From the NCBI GenBank assembly GCA_009827225.1, contig WUAI01000003.1, positions 1 through 64,000 on the forward strand: 64,000 nucleotides of DNA, read 5' to 3'. Under the pieces are notes generated by a model. The model worked only from the letters and a program-made list of their open reading frames with translations. It did not search any database and had not been told where the DNA came from. The stretch's first letter is position 1, and each line of letters begins with the position of its first letter. Position numbers and translations under genes: made by a program. Shown here in pieces: positions 36,399 through 44,746 of the stretch. The stretch is from Flavobacteriaceae bacterium (GTDB lineage Bacteria; Bacteroidota; Bacteroidia; Flavobacteriales; Flavobacteriaceae).

Positions 36399-36694
36399 TG
36401 TCAAAATTTGGAGAATTAATTGAAACCCATGTTCCGGTTCTGTTGGATTTCTATGCAGAATGGGATCAGGCTTGCAAAGAAATGCATCCGGTATTGCGAG
36501 ATGTTGCAGCTGCTTTAGGTGACAAAGCAAGGGTTATTAAAATTGACATCGATAAAAACAAGGAACTCTCTGAGGCCTTACGGGTAAAGGGTTTGCCAAC
36601 ACTTATGATCTACAAGAATGGCGAGATGAAATGGCGCCAAAGTGGGGAACAGGATGCCAACACTTTAATTGGCCTGGTTCAGGAATACGTTTAG
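36398..36694 (+). CDS. thioredoxin-like protein lacking the first active-site Cys
   Basis: A 98-residue protein of full thioredoxin length and fold, with the cis-Pro segment VKGLPTLMIYKNGE. At the active site the usual WCGPC reads W22-D-Q-A-C26, so the attacking first Cys is Asp and only the resolving Cys remains. It therefore cannot perform normal dithiol exchange and may act as a chaperone, binding partner or monothiol protein. It overlaps the upstream metallophosphoesterase by one base, and its 3' end overlaps that of the convergent deacetylase by 4 bp. Confidence 0.88.
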   Translation: MSKFGELIETHVPVLLDFYAEWDQACKEMHPVLRDVAAALGDKARVIKIDIDKNKELSEALRVKGLPTLMIYKNGEMKWRQSGEQDANTLIGLVQEYV

Positions 36695-37359
36695 ATTTCT
36701 TTCAACGATTTACACGCCCAGCCTTTTTCAGCAATAAATTCTAAAACTTTCGGAAGCGCATAGCGCAGGTTTCTCTCTGCCTTGATGCTATCGTGAAACA
36801 CTACGATACTGCCAGTTGAGAGGTTTTGAAGTACATTTTGGAGACATTTTTCTTCTGAAATATTTCGGTCGTAATCCATGCTAAGTACATCCCACATCAC
36901 GATTTTATAACCTGTGGAATGAAGGATTTTGGCCGTGGTGCTTTTTAGCTTTCCATAAGGAGGTCGGAACAGATCGAAATATCGTTCGGAACTATCATCC
37001 GTATTCATGCCCATCTGATCTTTAGCTTCAGTTTCCGTGAGTTCGATATTCTTCAGGTAAGAACTTCGTTCAAACTTAAATTCGTTCAAATGATGAAAGG
37101 TATGATTACCCACAGCATGTCCTTCCACGATAATTCTTTGAAAGATCTCTGGGTGTTCCTGTATATTTCCGCCGATACAAAAAAAGGTCGCTTTTGCCTT
37201 ATATTGTTCCAATAGGTCCAGAACCCAAGGAGTTACTTCAGGAATGGGTCCGTCATCGAAAGTAAGATAAACCGATTGGGTATCGTTTGGCATAGACCAC
37301 ACCCGTTTTGGATACATTTGCTGTACCAGTTTGGGTGTTTTTGCCAAATAGGATTTCAT
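36691..37359 (-). CDS. polysaccharide deacetylase (carbohydrate esterase 4)
   Basis: A 222-residue NodB-type domain. The motifs are in order: LTFDDGPIPEVTPWVLDLL (motif 1, Asp-Asp), GNHTFHHL (motif 2, metal His), FRPPYGK (motif 3), WDVLSMDYD (motif 4) and VVFHDSIK (motif 5). All catalytic and metal positions look intact. No signal peptide is visible, unlike many family members, so it may be cytoplasmic or anchored by a partner. It follows the DUF2723 gene by 2 bp and is probably in the same operon, hinting at glycan remodelling; the substrate is unknown. Confidence 0.9.
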   Translation of the reverse strand: MKSYLAKTPKLVQQMYPKRVWSMPNDTQSVYLTFDDGPIPEVTPWVLDLLEQYKAKATFFCIGGNIQEHPEIFQRIIVEGHAVGNHTFHHLNEFKFERSSYLKNIELTETEAKDQMGMNTDDSSERYFDLFRPPYGKLKSTTAKILHSTGYKIVMWDVLSMDYDRNISEEKCLQNVLQNLSTGSIVVFHDSIKAERNLRYALPKVLEFIAEKGWACKSLKEI

Positions 37360-37361
37360 AG

Positions 37362-40300
37362 TTATTCTTCTACTGCCGAGCTGTCTTCCGAGGGTAATAA
37401 GTTCGGATCCGGTAATTCTTCACGGGTAGGATCGATGGTTTCGTCCTCGCCATAGAAAGCTTTGAAAAGCTTCAAGTAATCATTAAACACCGTAGCTTCC
37501 TGCCTTGCAACTTCTTCACTTTCAAAAACGATTACGATATCTACCAGGCCGCGATATTGCTCCATTTTGGTAATGATCTCCTCGGCCATGTTGTATTGTC
37601 TTTCTAATTTCAATCGGCTGAAATACAACAGGAATTCCTGGTGTTTTTGTTTTACCTCATCGTACACCAGTCGGGCTTTTTCCGGTTTGTCCAACTGATA
37701 GTATCCAAGAATGAAAGGTTCCAGCAGGGAATAATATTCGAAATTTTTCACTGGCATTTTTTCCATGGCAAGATCCAGGATTTCTTCAGCTTTGCCCTCT
37801 TTGCCTTCACTCATAAGTTGGTCTGCCAGTCTTGCCAGGTGACTGCGATAGGTGATACCGTTTCGACGCGTCTCAGTATCGTGATAAATATCCGGGCTAC
37901 CACTATTGCCCCAATCCCATTTCTTCACGATCTCGTACATTTTGTCGGTATCGATTCGACCCATGTCAAACGGATTTCGAGGATCTACCGGAGTCCGTAT
38001 AGGAACCAGTTTGTACACCACACCATCCAATTGAAGGTAGTCTTTCATCCACAGGTAGTCGTCATCTCCAAAGGCACCGCCACTGAAATAAATGGGCCGT
38101 TCCCAATTATTGTTGGCAATGATATCCAGCATGAGGGTACGGTTCTTATACACAAAATCTCCTTTGAGCGTAATATCGATATAGGGAACAATAAGATCGG
38201 CATCTTTTGGATCTACAATTCCGCTTCGTAACACTGCATCTCTATCAACCGGGATGCGAATTACCTTAGACGGGAAGGAACTGATGAATTGTCCGCTGTT
38301 GAGCTCTACTTTCGTCTGCGGATTTTCACTCGCCACCCAATTCATCCATGTTTTGATGTCGACTGTATCCTCTCTAGTCCTTTGAAAAGCGATCACATCG
38401 CGAGTTCCGTAGGTATATTTGTCGTGGGTGAGTTGCGAAGGTATTGGGTCGCTGGTAAACGCCTTTTTCTTCATATCATCAATGTACCAGTCGGTTTGGA
38501 ACAAACTTGTATTAATGATTCGTACGTCCTGACGGTATTGTTCGATATTTTGCTGGTACCAAAGTGCAAAGGTATCGTTGTCCCCAATCGTAAAGAGGAT
38601 TGAGTTTTCATCACAAGAATCCAGATACATTCTACCCATGGAGTTCGCGGTGTATCGGTTAGAACGATCGTGATCATCCCAGTTTTCAGAAGCCATCAGC
38701 ACAGGTACAGCTAGTAAAGTGACAGCCAATGTCACCGGGATTGCCGTTTTGGGCTTGATATAATCTTTCAGCACTTCATAAAGCGCATATACTCCATAAC
38801 CTATCCACATGGCAAAAACATAGAAAGAACCTACCAGGGCATAGTCGCGTTCCCTCGGTTCATAGGGTCGTTCATTGAGGTATACCTTAAGCGCCAGCCC
38901 TGTGAAAAGGAAGAATGCCAATAGAACCCAAAAGCTCTTACTGTCGTTTTTGGCGTGGAATACCAAACCTAGGATTCCCAATATCAGAGGCAGAAAATAA
39001 TAAGTGTTCCGTGCGCGATTATCGGCCATGTCACCGGGCAAGTTGTCCTGTGAACCGAGTCTCATTTCGTCGATGAAATTTATACCGCTCAGCCAGTTTC
39101 CGTTGAGGTCACCACCTTGTCCCTGCACATCGCTTTGGCGACCTACAAAGTTCCACATAAAGTAGCGCCAGTACATATAACTGAACTGATGCTGGAACAT
39201 AAAGGCCATGTTTTGTCCGAAGGAAGGTTTTTTGATATCCAGGAAGGGTCCGAATTGAGTCAGGAAGTCATTATAGTCATCGCCGTCGACTAGTCCCTGG
39301 TTGTAGGCCTGTTTGAATTTGGAAACTTCTTCCACAAGTCGTTGTTCGTTGCGATAGGCTCGTTTTATGCCGAATTCGAGTCCGCCGGTAAATTCCAGAT
39401 AGTTGCCGCTATGTTCAATACTCCACATACGAGGTAGCAGCGCTTTTTGAGCATCATCCGTATTTTGGGAGGCATTTTTGTATTCATTAACGATCACATA
39501 CTTCCCTTTTTCAAGATCTTTCTCGTATTTCGGCTTATCGTCTTTGTAAGGGTTTTGCGCATCAAGCCCAACGTAAGCTTCCGAGAATTGCGGGCCATAG
39601 AACAAGTGTGTTTCCGGATATTGTTCCCGGTTGTAGTAAGCGAGTAGTTCGCGAGCGTTGTTCGGGTTATTTTCGTTGATCACTGTTCCGGCATTTGCGC
39701 GGATGGGTAGCATGAGCCAGCTGGAGAAACCGATAAGGATGAAAAGGATACAAAGGATGAGGGTATTGTAAATCGCCAATCCATTTTTTCGTGTGTATTT
39801 CAATCCGAAATAGAACAATGCCACAAACAGTAGTCCTGCCACGATGGTACCTGAGTTGAATGGAAGTCCGATATCGTTTACAAAGAACAGTTCCGAAGCA
39901 CTGAAGAACTTCAGTGTCATAGGAAGTAACAATTTAAAGATGAACAGCAGGATTCCAACGGTCACAATATTGGCAATGATGAAATTCTTGACGGTAACCT
40001 TTTTGTATTTTTTAAAGAAGTAGAGGAACCCGATGGCGGGAATGGTCAATAATCCCATAAAGTGAACTCCGAAGGAAAGACCGATGATAAAGGCAATTAA
40101 GATCAGCCAACGATCTCCACGTGGTGTAAACATTTCCCTTTCCCAGCGCAGGCCGCAATAGAACAGTATCGACATGATACAGGCTGCTGCTGCGTATACC
40201 TCGGCTTCTACGGCACTGTACCAGAAACTGTCGCTAAAGGTAAATGCCAGGGATCCTATGGCTGCGCTTCCCAGGATAGCAATGGCGTTGTTTTTAGTGA

Positions 40301-40637
40301 GTTCAGAGTTCTTGCTTACCACATTCACTAATAGGATGGTGAGGGACCAGAACATAAAGAGGATGGTAAATGCACTGGAGAATACCGACATCAGGTTGAT
40401 GGTAAGTGCGATGCTTTCCGGGCTCATGGCGAAGATCGAGAAGAAGGCTCCCATGATCTGATAGAGCGGCGCTCCGGGAGGGTGACCTACTTCAAGGTTG
40501 CTGGCGGTGGTAATATATTCGCCGGTATCCCAGAAACTTACGGTGGGTTCAACGGTGAGCCAGTAGGTGAGCAGTGCTATGGCGAATACGCTCCATCCTA
40601 GAATTTTGTTCCATTTGCTGAAATTGAAATCGGCCAT
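37362..40637 (-). CDS. DUF2723 membrane protein (protein O-mannosyltransferase-like)
   Basis: A 1091-residue protein. The first half has about 12 hydrophobic helices, with the start NKILGWSVFAIALLTYWLTVEPTVSFWDTGEYITTA; its early acidic WDTGEY and GHPPGAPL motifs are those of GT-C-fold glycosyltransferases. The second half (about 640-1091) is soluble, with a TPR-like tail and an acidic C-terminus. DUF2723 proteins are widespread in Bacteroidota and are thought to transfer sugars to exported proteins; this role is family inference. Its upstream neighbour on the opposite strand is tRNA-Gln. Confidence 0.88.
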   Translation of the reverse strand: MADFNFSKWNKILGWSVFAIALLTYWLTVEPTVSFWDTGEYITTASNLEVGHPPGAPLYQIMGAFFSIFAMSPESIALTINLMSVFSSAFTILFMFWSLTILLVNVVSKNSELTKNNAIAILGSAAIGSLAFTFSDSFWYSAVEAEVYAAAACIMSILFYCGLRWEREMFTPRGDRWLILIAFIIGLSFGVHFMGLLTIPAIGFLYFFKKYKKVTVKNFIIANIVTVGILLFIFKLLLPMTLKFFSASELFFVNDIGLPFNSGTIVAGLLFVALFYFGLKYTRKNGLAIYNTLILCILFILIGFSSWLMLPIRANAGTVINENNPNNARELLAYYNREQYPETHLFYGPQFSEAYVGLDAQNPYKDDKPKYEKDLEKGKYVIVNEYKNASQNTDDAQKALLPRMWSIEHSGNYLEFTGGLEFGIKRAYRNEQRLVEEVSKFKQAYNQGLVDGDDYNDFLTQFGPFLDIKKPSFGQNMAFMFQHQFSYMYWRYFMWNFVGRQSDVQGQGGDLNGNWLSGINFIDEMRLGSQDNLPGDMADNRARNTYYFLPLILGILGLVFHAKNDSKSFWVLLAFFLFTGLALKVYLNERPYEPRERDYALVGSFYVFAMWIGYGVYALYEVLKDYIKPKTAIPVTLAVTLLAVPVLMASENWDDHDRSNRYTANSMGRMYLDSCDENSILFTIGDNDTFALWYQQNIEQYRQDVRIINTSLFQTDWYIDDMKKKAFTSDPIPSQLTHDKYTYGTRDVIAFQRTREDTVDIKTWMNWVASENPQTKVELNSGQFISSFPSKVIRIPVDRDAVLRSGIVDPKDADLIVPYIDITLKGDFVYKNRTLMLDIIANNNWERPIYFSGGAFGDDDYLWMKDYLQLDGVVYKLVPIRTPVDPRNPFDMGRIDTDKMYEIVKKWDWGNSGSPDIYHDTETRRNGITYRSHLARLADQLMSEGKEGKAEEILDLAMEKMPVKNFEYYSLLEPFILGYYQLDKPEKARLVYDEVKQKHQEFLLYFSRLKLERQYNMAEEIITKMEQYRGLVDIVIVFESEEVARQEATVFNDYLKLFKAFYGEDETIDPTREELPDPNLLPSEDSSAVEE

Positions 40638-40773
40638 AAAAGGTTGTGGTGTTTAATTGGGACGAATTTACTAATAATTAATGGAGTCGAATGATAAAAT
40701 AATATTAACGCTTCGGGGGGATTTATATTTCTTCTGAAATGGCTGATACGCTGTATTTTTTGCTGAAAATTGT

Positions 40774-40803
40774 TTGTGTGTACCAAAGTTTGTCTTAAAT
40801 TTG
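40774..40803 (+). promoter_or_regulatory. promoter of tRNA-Gln (TTG-N19-TAAATTTG)
   Basis: TTG (40774-40776), exactly 19 bp, then TAAATTTG (40796-40803), a full consensus match. The predicted start is about 10 bp before the mature tRNA 5' end at 40821. Confidence 0.88.
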
Positions 40804-40820
40804 CGCACTCATTATGGTAT

Positions 40821-40893
40821 TGGCCCATGGTGTAACTGGCAACACGTCTGGTTTTGGTCCAGAAGAGTCTAGGTTCGAGCCCTAGTGGGCCAA
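40821..40893 (+). tRNA. tRNA-Gln (anticodon UUG)
   Basis: A complete cloverleaf was folded by hand: acceptor TGGCCCA (40821-40827) with TGGGCCA (40886-40892), D stem GTGT/ACAC, anticodon stem TCTGG/CCAGA around loop TTTTGGT (anticodon TTG at 40854-40856), 5-nt variable loop, T stem CTAGG/CCTAG with loop TTCGAGC, and discriminator A at 40893. CCA is not encoded (the sequence continues CAA). It is followed by a terminator, so it is transcribed alone. Confidence 0.95.
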
Positions 40894-40904
40894 CAATTTT
40901 CGAG

Positions 40905-40935
40905 AGCCTTCAAGTTTAAACTTGAAGGCTTTTTT
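40905..40935 (+). terminator. terminator of tRNA-Gln
   Basis: AGCCTTCAAG and CTTGAAGGCT pair around TTTAAA, followed by TTTTTT. It starts 12 bp past the tRNA 3' end. Confidence 0.92.
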
Positions 40936-41022
40936 CATTCAGTGCACTAGGGCTCTCACGCCCTCCCGCCGGCTGGCCCCTTCGCTAAAAATGTCCACCG
41001 GACATTTTTTAAACGCTTGGTC

Positions 41023-41039
41023 CCCTAGTGGGCCAACAA
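41023..41039 (+). repeat. duplicate of the tRNA-Gln 3' end
   Basis: The 17 nt CCCTAGTGGGCCAACAA (tRNA 3' end plus three flanking bases) at 40880-40896 recur exactly here, 143 bp downstream. The sequence just before it (CTTGGTCC) only loosely resembles the T arm, so this is a 3'-end remnant and not a second tRNA. Possible origins are a decayed tandem tRNA or an integration (att) scar. Confidence 0.8.
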
Positions 41040-41064
41040 AACCCAACCGACAGGTTGGGTTTTT
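41039..41064 (+). terminator. terminator hairpin after the duplicated tRNA 3' end
   Basis: AAACCCAACC/GGTTGGGTTT stem with GACA loop and a T tract. Like the real tRNA, the duplicated 3' end is followed directly by a terminator. Confidence 0.85.
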
Positions 41065-41121
41065 TTATTTCATCAAATAAAGTTGTTTCACAACCGTTGG
41101 CCCACGTGACCGTGGGTGGTT

Positions 41122-41167
41122 GTTTGGAGAAATTTGTAACTTTTTGAATGGACAAATTTCTCCAAAC
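41122..41167. repeat. perfect 16-bp inverted repeat
   Basis: GTTTGGAGAAATTTGT (41122-41137) and its exact complement (41152-41167) flank a 14-nt loop. No poly-T follows, so it is not a standard terminator. It adjoins a second nested hairpin on its left (41091-41122, inner stem CCCACG/CGTGGG) and the tandem repeats on its right. Confidence 0.85.
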
Positions 41168-41290
41168 TTTCCGCTCCCTCCATTTAGAGTGTTGTAATCT
41201 TTACTAGAACTTTCCGTTCCCTCCTTCGACCGTTGTAAAGTATTATTGAACTTTCCGCTCCCTCACTTTAAAGGGTTGTATTCATCTTTT
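41165..41290. repeat. three-unit tandem repeat, 41-43 bp period
   Basis: Units start at 41165, 41208 and 41249. Each begins with a conserved 16-nt block (AACTTTCCGYTCCCTC), then 8-10 variable bases, then GTTGTA, then a variable A/T-rich tail. The array ends just before the promoter region of the barrel gene at 41403 and could be a regulator-binding array. Confidence 0.75.
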
Positions 41291-41402
41291 GAGTATTCCC
41301 TTTCCGAATATTGGGCTCTCAAAATGGCCATATTCCATCAATGATCATAACCAATCCGTAAGGAATCAAAAATCTTTACTACTACCTCCAAAATATTTTG
41401 CT

Positions 41403-42278
41403 ATGAATAACCATCAGATCAGAAAATCGAGTTTTATATTATTTATCAGTCTAATGTCTTTTGCCAGTGCTTTTTCTCAAAGCCCGTGGACGCAGAAAAA
41501 AGGGGAGGCCTACACCCAAATCGGATTTTCCACCATCCCGAACTATACGAGCCTTTTTGGTGACCCCAATTTCGATACGGAACGGAGCATTACGGATAAT
41601 ACTTTCCAATTGTATGGTGAATATGGTGTTACAGACAAAACTTCGATTATACTGAATGTCCCTTTTAAAAATATTTCAACAGGAGAATTGACTAATCCAG
41701 GGGCAACTGGTGAACCGATAACATTGGAAGAGACAGTTAGCTCTCTGGGAAATGTAACGGCCGGTGTAAAGCATAACTTTTATAACAACAAATGGCTCAT
41801 CACTGGGCAACTGGATGTAGAGCTAAATACGGGCTCGTATGATGATCTGTCCGGTATAAGAACCGGGTATGATGCCTTTACTTTCAGGCCAACAATCTCT
41901 GCCGGAAGAGGATTCGACAACTTTTATGTTCAGGCTTTTACGGGCCTCGACCTAAGGACCAACGACTATAGCTCCAATTTTAGAATTGGTGGCGAGGTGG
42001 GCGCCAAAGCTTTAAACCGAATTTGGGTAATCGGTTTCCTGGATGTGGTCCAATCTTTTGAGAATGGAGATTTTGTTCCTCCCACGGACAACATCCTCAC
42101 CGGTCTGTATGTGAACGATCAAGAGTATTTTGGTTATGGCCTAAAAGCGATCGTGGAAGCTACTCCAAATTTTGGCGTTATCGCAGGTTTTGGAGGAGCA
42201 CTCTCCAGTGCTAATAACAATGTTCCCAGGGAAGCGGCCATCAACTTCGGCCTGTTTTATAAAATTGGTAAGAAGTAA
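41403..42278 (+). CDS. outer-membrane beta-barrel (transporter-like) protein
   Basis: A 291-residue exported protein. The ATG at 41403 starts the signal peptide (SSFILFISLMSFASAFSQ); a longer frame from a TTG at 41289 runs through repeat DNA and is rejected. The mature protein begins SPWTQKKGEAYTQIGFS and is built of amphipathic strands with a terminal GLFYKIGKK, as in the small porin/MetA-like pathway barrels. It may be a channel for a small molecule; substrate unknown. The upstream DNA is the repeat region after tRNA-Gln. Confidence 0.8.
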   Translation: MNNHQIRKSSFILFISLMSFASAFSQSPWTQKKGEAYTQIGFSTIPNYTSLFGDPNFDTERSITDNTFQLYGEYGVTDKTSIILNVPFKNISTGELTNPGATGEPITLEETVSSLGNVTAGVKHNFYNNKWLITGQLDVELNTGSYDDLSGIRTGYDAFTFRPTISAGRGFDNFYVQAFTGLDLRTNDYSSNFRIGGEVGAKALNRIWVIGFLDVVQSFENGDFVPPTDNILTGLYVNDQEYFGYGLKAIVEATPNFGVIAGFGGALSSANNNVPREAAINFGLFYKIGKK

Positions 42279-42337
42279 GGTTCAGAATTTTTTTTGGAGT
42301 ACTGACAAAAACCAACTCAACATGAGTCACTGTTGAA

Positions 42338-43672
42338 CTAAAACTTAAATTCGGCTGTGAATACAAGGTGGTAGAGTGTTTTATTAAAACCTCCTTCATT
42401 CAAGAAACTTCCGGGAAATATTATGTTTCCCTCTAATTCAAAAGCCAAGTGAGAGTTGATGCCAATACCTGCAATACTGCCAATTTGATGAGCGATAAAA
42501 CTCCTGTCATTTGTATCAGCATAAGACAATTGCATTGCTGGTCCATAAACGCCGTCATTCTTTGAGAACCTCCAAAAGGCAACATAGTCCATTTGTATAG
42601 ACCATTTTCCTCTTCTAATTTCAAAATACGGATGAAGGTCAATTAAATTCGAGGGCCCAAATCGCGCCACACGTCCGAAATAGGCACCGCGTGGATACAA
42701 ACCATCAAAAGTATTAAGTGAATTGTTATTGTCATTATTTCCACTAATGGCCTCCGTTTTTACTCCCAAGGAGACAGAGGAAATTTCTTTTTCTATGTTG
42801 AATGAAGCCGTCCATGCACTTATGTCCAGATCTCCAAATTTCCCAAATTGATAAACGAATTCGTTGTTGTATTTGAGCCCATTCCATTGTCCGAAGTGAC
42901 GAACCCCGATGGATGCCCTATTGTCATCGGCCGTTCCAATATTCCATTGTTTAAGCTCTTCCTTTTTGTATAATATATAGATGTCGGTATTGGTTTTATC
43001 CGTCCAATTTTGTGTCCAATAGAGTGTACTTAAACTTTCATTATTTTCTAAGAAGTCATTATCGAAAACACCTTCTTTTTGTTGCACAGGCATGGAATGA
43101 AACGCCGTCACGGATGTCTTTTCGTCAACATACTGAAGTTGAGCCATATCAAAAGACAAGCGTACGTTTGGTCCTTCCCGAATGTCCACCAAACGACCGC
43201 TTCCCAAGCGAATGTTTTGTCTCCCTAATAACAAATTCCAATGTTCATTGAAATGATATCTGGTGTACAATTGATTGAAGCTAAGCTCATCTCGATCTAC
43301 CGGGGAAAGGTTTTGTTTGCTAGTAATCAAGCTTGAGTTGAGTTCTGCAAATACCTCGAAATTGTCCGATTGCAAATGTCCATGTATCATGGTGCGTTGG
43401 AGAAACCAGATGTCGTTTTGATCGGTCTGATTGGAAAATTCCTCATTCACGAATGCTTCTGATTGGAAACGATAACTTCCTCCAAAACTGAGTTTGAATG
43501 CTTCTCCGAGGCGAATGGACTTCAATTTTTGGTATATGTTTTTGTTCTCAACATCATGTAGCGAAATTCTATCATTTTGGCGAAGCAACGCAAAGTTGTA
43601 TAAAGATGTCGTCTCTTGTGCGCTTAAAATTTCAGCAATAAATAAGAAAATGAACAACAGAGGATATCTCAT
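42338..43672 (-). CDS. alginate_export-family outer-membrane porin
   Basis: A 444-residue exported barrel with a signal peptide (YPLLFIFLFIAEILSAQ). The segment from about 55 to 200 (LSFGGSYRFQSEAFVNE, FNQLYTRYHFNEHWNLLLGRQNIRLGSGRLVDIREGPNVR) fits the Alginate_exp family (AlgE-like 18-strand barrels). In non-alginate producers these are outer-membrane channels for aromatic or other anionic compounds. It starts 1 bp after the YdcZ-like gene stop, so the two form an operon. Confidence 0.8.
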   Translation of the reverse strand: MRYPLLFIFLFIAEILSAQETTSLYNFALLRQNDRISLHDVENKNIYQKLKSIRLGEAFKLSFGGSYRFQSEAFVNEEFSNQTDQNDIWFLQRTMIHGHLQSDNFEVFAELNSSLITSKQNLSPVDRDELSFNQLYTRYHFNEHWNLLLGRQNIRLGSGRLVDIREGPNVRLSFDMAQLQYVDEKTSVTAFHSMPVQQKEGVFDNDFLENNESLSTLYWTQNWTDKTNTDIYILYKKEELKQWNIGTADDNRASIGVRHFGQWNGLKYNNEFVYQFGKFGDLDISAWTASFNIEKEISSVSLGVKTEAISGNNDNNNSLNTFDGLYPRGAYFGRVARFGPSNLIDLHPYFEIRRGKWSIQMDYVAFWRFSKNDGVYGPAMQLSYADTNDRSFIAHQIGSIAGIGINSHLAFELEGNIIFPGSFLNEGGFNKTLYHLVFTAEFKF

Positions 43673-43673
43673 T

Positions 43674-44123
43674 TTAAAACTTTCTTATTAGTAATACCCC
43701 GCAAATAAGCAGTGCAACTCCCAAAAACCGCTGCCAGTTGATCGATTTGACGGGTAAGCCCATCAAACCAAAATGATCGAAAATGAGGGATAATGTCATT
43801 TGACCTGCTACTACCAGGGAGAAAGTAAGTGCCGTGCCCAATTTAGGTGCGAGTATGATTACTGCAGCAACATAAAAAGCGCCCAATATACCTGCCGACC
43901 ATACCCATGGGGTAACCGTTTTTGATTGAGTAACGGTTGAAAAATCAAATTTGAGAATGAAGAGGTAAATCAATAGGCCAATTGTACCTATAAGAAAAGA
44001 AGCAAAAGCCGCAAATATAGGTTGATGCACAGATTTTCCTAATTGGATGTTTAAACCGGCTTGTAATGGCAACACCGCACCAGCCAACGCAGCAAAAGCT
44101 ATGAAAATTATCTGTTGTTTCAT
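43674..44123 (-). CDS. YdcZ-type (DMT superfamily) membrane transporter
   Basis: A 149-residue protein with five hydrophobic helices and the YdcZ/DUF606 layout, including the early ALAGAVLPLQAGLNIQLGKSV and VAGQMTLSLIFDHFGLMGLPV segments. Such single-repeat DMT proteins act as dimers in the inner membrane; substrate unknown. A terminator lies between it and YceI upstream, but it is on the same strand as the pirin operon and could be reached by read-through. The porin gene follows immediately. Confidence 0.88.
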   Translation of the reverse strand: MKQQIIFIAFAALAGAVLPLQAGLNIQLGKSVHQPIFAAFASFLIGTIGLLIYLFILKFDFSTVTQSKTVTPWVWSAGILGAFYVAAVIILAPKLGTALTFSLVVAGQMTLSLIFDHFGLMGLPVKSINWQRFLGVALLICGVLLIRKF

Positions 44124-44144
44124 GGTTTCTAAACGTGAATAAAA

Positions 44145-44173
44145 AAGGCCAGAATTTTTAGAAGCCTGGCCTT
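44145..44173 (-). terminator. terminator closing the pirin-YceI operon
   Basis: AAGGCCAG/CTGGCCTT stem followed on the minus strand by a T-rich tract (TTTTTATTC). It lies 22 bp past the YceI stop, before the YdcZ-like gene. Confidence 0.85.
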
Positions 44174-44194
44174 ATGATTATGAGACATTTTTAA

Positions 44195-44719
44195 TTAAAC
44201 TTTAATGAATTGAAGATCAATATTCAATTTCACTTTGTCACTTACTACGATGCTTCCAGCCTCGGTTACCGCGCTCCAGTTGAGATTAAATTCTTTTCGG
44301 TTAATGCTTCCGGTAAGTTCAAAGCCCGCTTTGGTTTGCCCATAGGGATCCACAGCGATACCGTTAAAATCTACATCAAGAGAAATTTCTTTGGTGATGT
44401 CTCTTATGGTAAGATCGCCCGTTAAAGTGTTACCATCATAGGAAGTAGATGTAAACGACATTTCCGGATAGGTTTCAGCATTGAAAAAATCATCTGATTT
44501 TAAATGGTTGTCCCTGTCTTTATTTTTGGTATTTATTGAATTTATCTCCGCGTTGAAATTGAAGTTAGCATCGATAAAGTTGTCATTTTCGCTCTCGACA
44601 GAAGCGTTAAAATCTTCAAAGTGGCCTGTCACAGTGGAAATCATCATATGCTTTACTTTAAAAGCGATTTCTGAGTGCGCTGTGTCGATATTCCATTTTG
44701 TTTTTACTATTGTTTCCAT
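44195..44719 (-). CDS. YceI-family lipid-binding protein
   Basis: A 174-residue YceI domain with its characteristic start KWNIDTAHSEIAFKVKHMMISTVTGHF and conserved LTGDLTIRDITKEI. YceI forms a lipocalin-like barrel that binds an isoprenoid or fatty amide. Here there is no signal peptide, so the protein should be cytoplasmic, unlike E. coli YceI. It is the last gene before a terminator in the four-gene operon led by the pirin gene. Confidence 0.92.
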   Translation of the reverse strand: METIVKTKWNIDTAHSEIAFKVKHMMISTVTGHFEDFNASVESENDNFIDANFNFNAEINSINTKNKDRDNHLKSDDFFNAETYPEMSFTSTSYDGNTLTGDLTIRDITKEISLDVDFNGIAVDPYGQTKAGFELTGSINRKEFNLNWSAVTEAGSIVVSDKVKLNIDLQFIKV

Positions 44720-44746
44720 ATTTAAATTTTTTAATTATTAATAGTT

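Larger units (their letters stand above)
40894..41402. other. 509-bp non-coding, repeat-rich region after tRNA-Gln
   Basis: No gene was seen. It contains, in order, the tRNA terminator, an inverted copy of tRNA T-arm sequence (40942-40952), a hairpin AAAAATGTCC/GGACATTTTT (about 40987-41009), a second copy of the tRNA 3' end (41023-41039), a terminator (41039-41062), a nested hairpin (41091-41122), a 16-bp perfect stem (41122-41167) and a three-unit tandem repeat (41165-41290). Confidence 0.75.

Noticed and set aside
41165-41290. Short CRISPR array
   Set aside because: Only three units with a split conserved block, variable period (41-43 bp) and no cas genes nearby; the repeats are not identical.
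41300-41330. Sigma-54 promoter before the barrel gene at 41403 (TTGGGCTCTCAAAATGGCC)
   Set aside because: The GG to GC distance is 11-12 bp rather than the required 10, and the TGGCAC core is absent.
41289-41402. Longer N-terminus of the barrel protein from a TTG start
   Set aside because: It runs out of the repeat region and would place 38 residues before a clean signal peptide at 41403.
40638-41402. Integrase or transposase remnant next to tRNA-Gln
   Set aside because: All frames across the region lack any recombinase motif; only repeats and hairpins are present.
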